Assembly (NCBI GenBank): GCA_041618535.1
Contig: JBFKFP010000121.1
Span: 1-8,843, forward strand
Length of the DNA: 8,843 nucleotides
Direction: 5' to 3'
From: SHLJ01 sp041618535
GTDB taxonomy: Bacteria > Bacteroidota > Bacteroidia > Flavobacteriales > Flavobacteriaceae
The position numbers and the translations under genes were made by a program. Under the pieces are notes generated by a model, which was not told where the DNA came from, made no database searches, and saw nothing but the letters and a program-made list of their open reading frames with translations. Of this stretch, positions 1-5,891 are shown in pieces (the first letter of the stretch is position 1; each line of letters opens with the position of its first letter).

Positions 1-891
1 CTTGGACGCAAAATTAAGATTAATGGAGCGGCATTCTTCTAAGACCCCTGAATATTGAATGGGCTTTTTCAAATCGCTTTTGAATGAATCATAAGAACTG
101 ATGACCACCTTGTATTTAAAATCAAAAAACTTGGAAGTTGTTGGAATAGCAATAACTTTCTTTCCCATAAGAATGCCCCAATACATGGCATGATAACTAT
201 CGGTTACCAAAATATGCGATTTTCCGATGAAAGAGATCATTTCCTCCAGGTTAGTCATATTGGATGAAAGGGGATAATCGGCCAGTTTATTTGCCAGTTC
301 GGGTTTTTTTGCTGATTTTTTCCCCATAAGGATCCCGATTTCCTGGTCTTCCCTGAAATTGCGGTCAAATATTGGATGCAAACAACTAACGCAGGGTACC
401 CATTCGGGAGCCAGGCTGAAGTCTCGTGTCCCGGCCAGGTCAAATGCTGAAATATCTATATCGTACGATTTTACTGAAAGACCTTTAGTGCTTCCCGGAT
501 CATTGTGTCCGGCACCCCAGATCACTATTTTTTTACCCTGATGTGCAAGCTGTTCAAATAACTTCATCTGAACTTTAAAATGACCGATATTCAAGAGTCC
601 GCCGCCTCCGATTATGAGGTTATTATTACTTACAGAATTTATGAAGCTTTTCAGTTTAAAGGGATTTATTGATCGGGCGTTGGAAATGTCGAGATATTTG
701 TCTTTTAATTGATCAAAATAAAGATGAGGCGCACAATAATAATCTCCCACATTCCTTTGGTCATGCCTGTGAATATTGATGGTATCTCTTTGATCTTGAC
801 CTTTATTGATAATGGACCGGACCACCCATTCTTTCCGCCTGCTGCCGTCGAAAAAGGGGAATATATTACCGACTGTCTTTTTAAATTTCAT
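1..891 (-). CDS. Polysaccharide pyruvyl transferase family protein (3' end off the window)
   Basis: Reading the minus strand from ATG at 891-889 gives 297 uninterrupted codons to the window edge, so the C-terminus is missing. Visible features fit the polysaccharide pyruvyl transferase superfamily (PF04230): RNVGDYY at residues 46-52 (the usual N-x-GD near the start of the domain), a glycine-rich IIGGGGLL at 93-100, WGAGHN at 125-130, and DSYHAMYWGILMGKKVIAIP at 231-250, matching the family's conserved SxLH...G.PvIai segment. There is no signal peptide, so it is probably cytoplasmic. Family members transfer pyruvyl ketals, and some relatives transfer sugars, onto cell-surface glycans, so substrate and reaction cannot be read from sequence. 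No Shine-Dalgarno precedes the ATG, as is normal in Bacteroidota. It is divergent from the GT2 gene at 962, with only about 70 bp between them, and belongs to the surface-glycan cluster. The family call is firm; the specific function is open. Confidence 0.85.
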   Translation of the reverse strand, partial: MKFKKTVGNIFPFFDGSRRKEWVVRSIINKGQDQRDTINIHRHDQRNVGDYYCAPHLYFDQLKDKYLDISNARSINPFKLKSFINSVSNNNLIIGGGGLLNIGHFKVQMKLFEQLAHQGKKIVIWGAGHNDPGSTKGLSVKSYDIDISAFDLAGTRDFSLAPEWVPCVSCLHPIFDRNFREDQEIGILMGKKSAKKPELANKLADYPLSSNMTNLEEMISFIGKSHILVTDSYHAMYWGILMGKKVIAIPTTSKFFDFKYKVVISSYDSFKSDLKKPIQYSGVLEECRSINLNFASK

Positions 892-961
892 TTATTTGTG
901 GAAAATTTTAAAATATACTGAAGAAAATTGGTATATAAGTTGGTCTCATCAAAAAATCCCC

Positions 962-1771
962 GTGAAAACGCATTTTAAAAGTTCATTATTATTTTCTACC
1001 TACAATTGGCCTGAGGCCCTCGAACTCGTGCTGCTAAGTTTATTGAACCAGTCGAAATTCCCTGATGAGGTCGTGATAGCCGATGACGGCTCAACTGAGG
1101 AGACCAGGGTGGTTATCAACCGCTTTAAAACCCTGTCTCCCATTCCGATTGTACATGTTTGGCAGAAAGATCTGGGATACAGAAAAACGAGTGCTTTGAA
1201 CAAAGCCCTGGCGAAGGCTACCGGCGATTACATCATTCAAATTGACGGTGATTGTATCATGCATAAGAATTTTATCCAGGATCATTTGTCAGCAGCAGAG
1301 AAAAATACTTATCTATTTGGTTCACGAGTCAATATCAAGGAAAATATAATAAAAAGGGTATTGGCCGATAAGTCCATTGAATTTTCATTTTTTGCGAGAG
1401 GCATTAATAGGAGAACCAGGAATTTAAGAATTCCCGTTCTGGGAAGATTATATGGTAAACGGAATTCGATCTCGCCAAAGCTTAGAGGATGTAATACATC
1501 GTTCTGGAGAACAGATCTAATCAAGGTCAATGGTTTTAACGAGGATATGAAGGGATGGGGGCATGAAGACTCTGAACTCGCCATAAGATTTCACAATAAT
1601 GGCATCAAAGCCAAAAGATTGCGCTACAGGGGTATCGTGTATCATATCTGGCACAAGGTTGATACTACTAAATCGGCTGCTGGGAATGAGATAATTGAGC
1701 AGGAAACCCTGAATAACAGAATTCTGTCCTGTAAGAATGGGATCGACAAATATATGCCTGAAAATGGTTAG
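962..1771 (+). CDS. GT2-family glycosyltransferase with galactosyltransferase-like C-terminal domain
   Basis: 269 residues from a GTG start at 962. The reading frame is open back to an ATG at 806, but that extension lies antisense to the pyruvyl transferase gene and the GT-A fold only begins at SSLLFSTYNW, so the GTG is preferred; no ATG lies nearer. The N-terminal GT-A domain has DDGS at 41-44 and the metal/nucleotide-binding DGD at 95-97. The C-terminal part carries RGCNTSFWR (175-183), NGFNED (190-195), GWGHEDSE (198-205) and HIWH (228-231), the signature of the Glyco_transf_7C-type acceptor domain, in which the ED pair is expected to be catalytic. It is expected to be cytoplasmic or peripheral at the inner membrane, adding a hexose to a lipooligosaccharide or other surface glycan. 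It overlaps the following kinase-like gene by 8 bp, implying translational coupling. Sugar and linkage cannot be assigned. Confidence 0.9.
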   Translation: MKTHFKSSLLFSTYNWPEALELVLLSLLNQSKFPDEVVIADDGSTEETRVVINRFKTLSPIPIVHVWQKDLGYRKTSALNKALAKATGDYIIQIDGDCIMHKNFIQDHLSAAEKNTYLFGSRVNIKENIIKRVLADKSIEFSFFARGINRRTRNLRIPVLGRLYGKRNSISPKLRGCNTSFWRTDLIKVNGFNEDMKGWGHEDSELAIRFHNNGIKAKRLRYRGIVYHIWHKVDTTKSAAGNEIIEQETLNNRILSCKNGIDKYMPENG

Positions 1772-2528
1772 AGTGCTTCATCCTGCTTATTTGAGTTCTC
1801 AGGCCCGGCTTGATGAGATGGTTATATCGTTCGACAGTGCAGGTGAGAAATATGGTGACCAGGATCGAAATGAGCTTAAGCTATTTAAGCTCGGGCAGAA
1901 GACGCTTAATGTAAAATCGTTTAAAGTCCCTAATCTTTTAAACCAGGTAGCCTATCGTTTTTTCAGAAAAAGCAAAGCCAGACGGTCCTTTGAGCATGCA
2001 TGTAACTTGATCGGAAAGGGAATTGGAACCCCCCATCCGGTGGCCTACTATGAATTCCCGGATGCTTTCCTCTTTAAGAGAAGCTTTTACGTCTGTGAAC
2101 ATATTGACTACGATCTAACATACAGGGAGTTGACTGAAGACCATAATTATCCTGATCATGAGAACATCTTAAGGGCGTTTACGAGATTTACCTTTAAGCT
2201 CCATGAGAATAAAGTGGAATTTCTCGATCATTCCCCGGGAAATACGCTCGTTAAAAAAACCGGGGATGAGTATGAATTCTTCCTTGTAGATCTGAATCGA
2301 ATGCGATTCGGAGAGCTTTCATTCGAGGATCGTATTCGCAATTTCTCAAGGCTAAGTCCGCATAAATCCATCGTGGAAATAATGAGTGATGAGTATGCGA
2401 AATGTATCGGGGATGAGAAAGAACGGATATTTAATCTTATGTGGCAATATACCAATGAGTTTCAGGCTAAATACTGGAGGAAACAAAGGTTTAAAAAACG
2501 ATTTAGGTTTTGGATGAAACAATCTTAA
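1764..2528 (+). CDS. Lipopolysaccharide kinase (WaaP/Kdo kinase-like) family protein
   Basis: 254 residues. ATG at 1764 is chosen because it overlaps the upstream stop (ATGGTTAG); an in-frame ATG at 1737 would add nine residues inside the preceding gene. The protein resembles small kinase-fold proteins of the WaaP/InaA/Kdo-kinase group. An N-lobe strand VKSFK (50-54) could supply the ATP-binding lysine, and SKARRSFEHA (70-79) looks like the helix-C segment with Glu77. The catalytic loop is LDHSPGN with Asp155 and Asn160 at the canonical D+5 spacing, and VDLNRMRF (175-182) gives the metal-binding Asp176 in place of DFG. The HRD histidine/arginine pair is replaced, as in other divergent members. 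The family phosphorylates sugars of the LPS inner core (heptose or Kdo) at the cytoplasmic face, and the glycosyltransferase neighbours support that. The exact acceptor is inferred. Its TAA stop shares bases with the stop of the convergent gene. Confidence 0.8.
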   Translation: MVRVLHPAYLSSQARLDEMVISFDSAGEKYGDQDRNELKLFKLGQKTLNVKSFKVPNLLNQVAYRFFRKSKARRSFEHACNLIGKGIGTPHPVAYYEFPDAFLFKRSFYVCEHIDYDLTYRELTEDHNYPDHENILRAFTRFTFKLHENKVEFLDHSPGNTLVKKTGDEYEFFLVDLNRMRFGELSFEDRIRNFSRLSPHKSIVEIMSDEYAKCIGDEKERIFNLMWQYTNEFQAKYWRKQRFKKRFRFWMKQS

Positions 2529-3292
2529 CCCTCATCCTCCTGGTCGTACAGGCGATCTAATTCACGATAACGTTCAAGAACCTCGTAGGCGTTCAGAATT
2601 GAAATTTTAAAACCTAATTTACCATCCAGGATTCCCAACCTCATTATATAGTGATTAAAAAAACGATAAACCGGCTTGATAAGCCTGGTCAGGATATTTG
2701 ATTTTCCCCCCTCCTGGAACAGCATCCTGGCCTTTATGTGGGCGTAAAGTTTCATCTTTTCCTTGTAATGTTCAGCGTCCCGGAAGCTGAAATGCAGTAT
2801 CCTGTTCTTAAGTTCAGCTTCACCTCCGTCTATGACGAGATCTTCGTGAACCGGCATCTTTTCAGAATACCGACAACGTGTTCTCCTGAAAAGTCGGTAA
2901 GCGCGCGCGGTCTGAAATCCGCTATACCTTATGGGCGAGTCTCCGAAGAAATACCTGAAACGTGCGGCATAAGCTACAATATCAGCCCGGGGAGCAGCGA
3001 GTATGTCTTTGATTTCCTGACGTAGATCCGGATCTATTCTTTCATCGGCATCTATAAACAAAACCCAGTCATTTTCGGCCTGGCTCAATGCGAAATTCTT
3101 TTGATCTGCGAAATTTTTAAATTCCTTTTGGAAAAACGTTATGCCCTCGGTTTCCATCAGCTTTTCGGCTGTGCCATCTGTACTGTAAGAATCTACCACA
3201 ACGATCTCATCTGCGAATTCCAAACTGGAAAGGAATCCGTCGATGTTGGGATACTCATTTTTGGTAATGACAATGGCCGAAAGTTTTTCCAT
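2525..3292 (-). CDS. GT2-family LPS core glycosyltransferase (WaaE/KdtX-like)
   Basis: 255 residues from ATG at 3292-3290; a TTG three codons upstream is possible but less likely. The start MEKLSAIVITKNE and the segment ADEIVVVDSYSTDGT (27-41) are typical of the WaaE/KdtX branch of GT2, followed by KNFADQKNFAL (59-69) and the metal-binding DAD at 81-83 in LFIDADERIDPDL. The C-terminal half (HFSFRD, then HYKEKMKLYAHIKA and a basic/aromatic stretch RLIKPVYRFFNHYIMR) is also characteristic and suggests peripheral attachment to the inner membrane. In enterobacteria this family adds glucose to inner-core heptose; here only the family is certain. It is the last gene of the leftward dapD-GT9-GT2 operon, 38 bp after the GT9 stop. 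No terminator follows: its stop overlaps the stop of the convergent kinase-like gene in a shared TTAA. Confidence 0.9.
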   Translation of the reverse strand: MEKLSAIVITKNEYPNIDGFLSSLEFADEIVVVDSYSTDGTAEKLMETEGITFFQKEFKNFADQKNFALSQAENDWVLFIDADERIDPDLRQEIKDILAAPRADIVAYAARFRYFFGDSPIRYSGFQTARAYRLFRRTRCRYSEKMPVHEDLVIDGGEAELKNRILHFSFRDAEHYKEKMKLYAHIKARMLFQEGGKSNILTRLIKPVYRFFNHYIMRLGILDGKLGFKISILNAYEVLERYRELDRLYDQEDEG

Positions 3293-3330
3293 ATTGATCA
3301 AGATTCAGAAACGTTGTACCAGGTTTTATA

Positions 3331-4419
3331 TCAACCCTTTTGTGCTCCTTTCTCCGCTTTGATGTCATCCAGGAATTCATCAAGCTGATCGCTGAATAAT
3401 TCAAACTCAAATAACTTATATAATTCCGAGGATCGATTTTTCAGGGTCTTATACCTCTTTAAATCCTCATAATGAGATGGGCGAAAATCTTCGAGATGAA
3501 CAGAGCGATGCCGGTTTCCATCATCAAACATACTCCATTCCCTTTTATCGATCCAGGGTGAAAAGATTGTAAAAGTTGGGATATCGAGGGCTTTAGCCAT
3601 ATTTATCGCACCTCCTTCGTTTCCTATCAGGGCATCGCACAGATCAGTAAGGCTGAGAAATTCCCTTAAACTTTTTCCGAAGATATCGATATAAATATGA
3701 CTTCTAGTTTCCTGCTGGCATAGGCTGTATATTTCTAGAGCCTGTTCCTTTTGCTTCGGGATATAATTGAACAGCAACTGGGCCGAGGTTTTATGAACAA
3801 TCCTATCGAGAGCCTTCGCCATGTAGGGAAAGGGATAGGTTTTTTCATCCGAACTTCCCAGCACTCCAATCATGATAAGCGGTTTATCCAGGTGGATTCC
3901 GGCAGCATCAAGTACTTTTTTCGAATGTCTTACCTCTTTATCGTCAAGATAGATCTTGGGTCGGATCAGGGCTGAACTCTTATAACCCATTGGCTGGAGC
4001 AGTTTTAACCGGTTTTCAATGGCCAGTCCTGCATTGGTTTGTGCAACCGATGAATATCGGACGGGGTTTGAATAAAAAAAGAATGAATACCATTTATATT
4101 TCGAAATGGTCATATCAGCCCCGGAAAAGAAGGCGATCAGGTTGCTCGAAATTTTGCAATAAGCATCAATCACAATGTCATAGCGTTCTGCTCTGATTGA
4201 TCGAATGAGTTTCAGGAGCCGCCACTTGTTCCCCGTTAAATCCGGACTCATGAGGATTAGCCTGTCTATGTCCGGGTTGTTTGCAACCACCGCCATGGTA
4301 TTGTCGTCTATAAGATAATGAACCTCAGCCCGAACATTAAGTTGTTTAACAGCCTTGGCCAGGGTGGAAGATGTTAGCACATCTCCAATCATTTTTTTTT
4401 GAATGATCAGTACTTTCAT
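3331..4419 (-). CDS. Glycosyltransferase family 9 (heptosyltransferase-like)
   Basis: 362 residues, the usual size for GT9 enzymes such as WaaC/WaaF. The two Rossmann halves of the GT-B fold are visible. The N-terminal MKVLIIQKKMIGDVLTSS carries the GDV motif with Asp13 at the same number as the catalytic Asp of E. coli WaaC. GSSDEKTYP (188-196) puts Lys193 where the family has its phosphate-binding lysine. GNEGGAINMAKALDIP (266-281) is the C-terminal nucleotide-sugar motif, usually (N/T)D(S/T)G..H, here with Glu268 and with Asn in place of His. It would transfer an ADP-heptose-type donor to the LPS inner core on the cytoplasmic side; whether the donor is heptose is inference. The ATG follows the dapD stop codon with no gap (TAAATG), so it probably depends on dapD for transcription and on translational re-initiation. 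Confidence 0.88.
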   Translation of the reverse strand: MKVLIIQKKMIGDVLTSSTLAKAVKQLNVRAEVHYLIDDNTMAVVANNPDIDRLILMSPDLTGNKWRLLKLIRSIRAERYDIVIDAYCKISSNLIAFFSGADMTISKYKWYSFFFYSNPVRYSSVAQTNAGLAIENRLKLLQPMGYKSSALIRPKIYLDDKEVRHSKKVLDAAGIHLDKPLIMIGVLGSSDEKTYPFPYMAKALDRIVHKTSAQLLFNYIPKQKEQALEIYSLCQQETRSHIYIDIFGKSLREFLSLTDLCDALIGNEGGAINMAKALDIPTFTIFSPWIDKREWSMFDDGNRHRSVHLEDFRPSHYEDLKRYKTLKNRSSELYKLFEFELFSDQLDEFLDDIKAEKGAQKG

Positions 4420-5235
4420 TTAAACCGCCACGTCATAATCTCTCAAAGCTTCGTTAAGCGATGTTTTCTTATTGGTGCTTTCCTTTCGTTTTCCGATTAT
4501 GAGCGCACAAGGGACCTGGAACTCGCCGGCGGGAAAATTTTTGGTGTAACTGCCAGGTATCACGACCGACCGAGCAGGTACCCGGCCTTTCATTTCAATA
4601 GGCTCATCACCGGTTACGTCAATTATCTTGGTTGATCCCGTGAGCACGACATTTGCACCCAGTACTGCTTCTTCCTCTACCCTGACTCCCTCAACCACTA
4701 TAGATCGTGATCCGATAAAGGCGTTGTCTTCGATAATTACAGGGGCTGCCTGCAGCGGCTCTAATACCCCCCCAATGCCGACCCCACCGGAAAGATGTAC
4801 ATTTTTACCTATTTGTGCGCAGCTGCCCACCGTAGCCCAGGTGTCGACCATGGTACCCGAATCGACATAGGCACCAATGTTGACATAAGACGGCATCATG
4901 ATAACGCCCCTCGAGATGTAAGACCCATGCCTTGCAACGGCATGGGGTACCACCCGAATCCCTCTTTCAGCATAGTTCCTTTTCAAAGGGATCTTATCAT
5001 GGAATTCAAGAGCACCAACCTCGATTGTTCTCATCTTTTGAATCGGAAAATAAAGGACAACAGCTTTCTTAACCCATTCATTTACGACCCATCCCTTGTC
5101 TGAAGGATGTGCAACCCTTAGCTCTCCCCGGTCTAAAAGATCGATGACCTTCCTTATACTATCCTGTGTTTCAACCGTTTCTAAAAGAGAACGATCTTCC
5201 CAGGCATTTTCTATTATATTCTTTAACATGCTCAT
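4420..5235 (-). CDS. dapD: 2,3,4,5-tetrahydropyridine-2,6-dicarboxylate N-succinyltransferase
   Basis: 271 residues, full length for DapD. It succinylates tetrahydrodipicolinate with succinyl-CoA in the diaminopimelate/lysine pathway, in the cytosol, as a trimer. The N-terminal helical domain (about 1-95) is followed by a left-handed beta-helix of hexapeptide repeats from about 110 to 205, including GTMVDTWATVGSCAQIG (127-143), HLSGGVGIGGVLEPLQ (147-162) and VIIEDNAFIGSRSIVVEGV (166-184), all near-invariant in DapD. The C-terminal part, VPARSVVIPGS (219-229) and ALIIGKRK (244-251), is also standard. ATG at 5235 is used; a second ATG two codons on is equally workable. It heads a leftward operon with two LPS-type glycosyltransferases and has a good -7 promoter element 19 bp upstream. 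The succinylase branch of DAP synthesis is therefore present. Confidence 0.97.
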   Translation of the reverse strand: MSMLKNIIENAWEDRSLLETVETQDSIRKVIDLLDRGELRVAHPSDKGWVVNEWVKKAVVLYFPIQKMRTIEVGALEFHDKIPLKRNYAERGIRVVPHAVARHGSYISRGVIMMPSYVNIGAYVDSGTMVDTWATVGSCAQIGKNVHLSGGVGIGGVLEPLQAAPVIIEDNAFIGSRSIVVEGVRVEEEAVLGANVVLTGSTKIIDVTGDEPIEMKGRVPARSVVIPGSYTKNFPAGEFQVPCALIIGKRKESTNKKTSLNEALRDYDVAV

Positions 5236-5254
5236 TTAATACTACCGATTTCTG

Positions 5255-5262
5255 CAAAGATA
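5255..5262 (-). promoter_or_regulatory. dapD: dapD operon promoter, -7 element
   Basis: On the minus strand TATCTTTG is a perfect match to the Bacteroidota sigma-ABfr -7 consensus TAnnTTTG. It would place the start of transcription near 5248 and leave a leader of roughly a dozen bases before the ATG at 5235. No TTTG was found at the usual 17-23 bp upstream spacing, so only half of the promoter is supported. Confidence 0.55.
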
Positions 5263-5339
5263 GATTTATAATTCATTATTCTTTCCGGAGAAAAAATCAA
5301 TTCAATGTGACTTTTGTAATTCCTTTGTGTCAAAAAAGT

Positions 5340-5358
5340 AAAGATGAAAAACATCTTT
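5340..5358. repeat. Perfect 7-bp inverted repeat upstream of RNA unit 1
   Basis: AAAGATG-AAAAA-CATCTTT: both arms match exactly around a 5-base A loop, directly abutting the promoter-like box of RNA unit 1. It could be an operator. Read leftward the hairpin is followed by ACTTTTTTG, which would also make a weak terminator, but no leftward gene ends here. Confidence 0.5.
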
Positions 5359-5390
5359 GATTGATTATAAATATTTTGGTTGGTTGATAA
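5359..5390 (+). promoter_or_regulatory. Duplicated promoter-like box, copy 1
   Basis: This box is nearly the same as 5732-5762. Both copies start with GATTGATT, continue with a T/A-rich run, and end in TTTGGTTGGTTG plus [A/G]TAA; they differ only by small indels and a few bases. TTTG (5375-5378) is preceded by TA at shorter spacing than in the standard -7 element TAnnTTTG. If TTTG marks a -7 element, transcription would begin about where the stem of RNA unit 1 starts (5386-5390). The promoter role is inference. Confidence 0.5.
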
Positions 5391-5465
5391 AAGCCCGGAG
5401 AACTAATTAATAGAAAATTTATTCTCTGAGCTTTACAGACTCCCCCTCGAGGGGAGTCTTTTTTT
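5386..5465 (+). ncRNA. Candidate small structured RNA, unit 1
   Basis: No credible protein is encoded, but the stretch folds. Bases 5390-5402 (AAAGCCCGGAGAA) pair with 5422-5434 (TTCTCTGAGCTTT) as a 13-position stem with one G-U and one C-A. The loop includes AACTAATTAATAGAAAA-type sequence (5401-5417). An intrinsic terminator (5437-5465) follows directly. The layout, the loop motif and the preceding box all recur in unit 2 at 5758-5861. The 5' end is estimated from the promoter-like box, giving about 80 nt. It is not a family I recognise. Alternatives are a 5' attenuator remnant or a repeat of another kind; Rfam Flavo-1 should be excluded first. Confidence 0.5.
5437..5465 (+). terminator. 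Intrinsic terminator of RNA unit 1
   Basis: AGACTCCCC (5437-5445) pairs with GGGGAGTCT (5451-5459) around a 5-base loop CTCGA, followed by a T run through 5465. It is a strong rho-independent terminator for rightward transcription. No protein gene precedes it on this strand, which itself argues for a short upstream transcript. Confidence 0.85.
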
Positions 5466-5731
5466 ATTGATCTGAATTACCTGGCAATGGTTATTAAAAT
5501 AAATGGAAACCGATAAAACCGAGTTCTCTTATTTTCATTGAGGCTGAAGTTAACATTATTATGAAAGCCTCTTTTGTGATGTGCTACATTAGAAGATTTT
5601 AGCAGTGAATACGGGCAGGAAGTGGATTTTCAATCCTGAAGTTCAACTCTTTTCTAAAAAAAAATCAAAATAATGTGACCAGATATAAAAGTCGGGGTCT
5701 GAATTATTGAAAGCGAATAACATTAACCTTA
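5466..5731. other. Spacer between the two RNA units; no gene seen
   Basis: AT-rich sequence with only very short ATG-initiated frames (for example nine codons from 5487 and thirteen from 5561), none with recognisable content. A short TTATT/AATAA inverted repeat at 5704-5720 lies just before copy 2 of the promoter-like box. Nothing else can be supported. Confidence 0.6.
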
Positions 5732-5762
5732 GATTGATTTATATTATTTGGTTGGTTGGTAA
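5732..5762 (+). promoter_or_regulatory. Duplicated promoter-like box, copy 2
   Basis: This is the second copy of the box at 5359-5390: GATTGATT, a T/A run, then TTTGGTTGGTTGGTAA. The T-A-nnn-TTTG (5742-5750) again departs slightly from the standard TAnnTTTG. The tandem GGTT units are kept in both copies, although the RNA bodies downstream have diverged, which suggests selection on this DNA or on the very start of the transcript. Confidence 0.5.
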
Positions 5763-5861
5763 GTTAGTTATGCTTAAGAATGGTTTATGAGGACAACTTA
5801 ATAGCAAAAGGTTATAGCTAACTACCGCTGCTCCCCTGAGAAATCGGGGGAGTTTTTTTTT
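5758..5861 (+). ncRNA. Candidate small structured RNA, unit 2
   Basis: Bases 5758-5770 (GGTAAGTTAGTTA) pair with 5815-5826 (TAGCTAACTACC) in 12 base pairs with one bulged A (5762) and one U-G. The enclosed region contains AACTTAATAG then CAAAA (5795-5809), the same motif as in the loop of unit 1. A terminator ends the unit at 5861. The predicted transcript is about 104 nt. A six-codon frame (5770-5790) exists but overlaps the stem and is probably chance. The terminator separates it from ruvX, which has its own promoter-like sequence, so a free small RNA is favoured over an attenuator, though a leader for ruvX is not excluded. Confidence 0.5.
5831..5861 (+). terminator. Intrinsic terminator of RNA unit 2
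   Basis: CTCCCCTGA (5831-5839) pairs with TCGGGGGAG (5844-5852) using one U-G pair and closing on a GAAA tetraloop, followed by nine T (5853-5861). It is strong and rightward. The end of the T run overlaps the TTTG that serves as the likely -33 element of ruvX. Confidence 0.88.
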
Positions 5862-5887
5862 GTAATCGATTTGTATTTCTACTTTTG
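5859..5887 (+). promoter_or_regulatory. ruvX: ruvX promoter (-33 TTTG, -7 TACTTTTG)
   Basis: TTTG at 5859-5862 and TACTTTTG at 5880-5887 match both halves of the Bacteroidota promoter (TTTG, 17-23 bp, TAnnTTTG) with a 17-bp spacer. The ATG at 5892 lies only four bases after the -7 element, so the message would be leaderless or nearly so. Confidence 0.6.
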
Positions 5888-5891
5888 GGTC

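Noticed and set aside
255..443. 62-codon minus-strand frame
   Set aside because: It lies in another frame inside the pyruvyl transferase gene, whose motifs are clear; this is a shadow.
806..961. N-terminal extension of the GT2 gene from an in-frame ATG at 806
   Set aside because: It is antisense to the pyruvyl transferase gene, has no match to the GT-A domain start, and would place the divergent promoter region inside a coding sequence; GTG at 962 fits the family.
2738..3388. Two 95-codon plus-strand frames (2738-3025, 3101-3388)
   Set aside because: Both are antisense to the WaaE-like glycosyltransferase, with no recognisable content.
4628..5103. Plus-strand frames of 80 and 102 codons opposite dapD
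   Set aside because: They mirror the hexapeptide-repeat coding of dapD, giving Pro/Ser/Thr-rich nonsense; they are shadows.
5561..5602. Thirteen-codon frame MKASFVMCYIRRF in the spacer
   Set aside because: It is too short, has no promoter or terminator attached, and is not repeated near the other unit.
5770..5790. Six-codon leader peptide (MLKNGL) in RNA unit 2
   Set aside because: There is no ribosome-binding signal, the start codon is buried in the predicted stem, no run of regulatory codons is present, and unit 1 has no equivalent.
5359..5861. CRISPR array or insertion-sequence ends
   Set aside because: There are only two copies of a 32-bp box about 370 bp apart, in direct orientation, with no target duplication, no transposase and no regular spacers.
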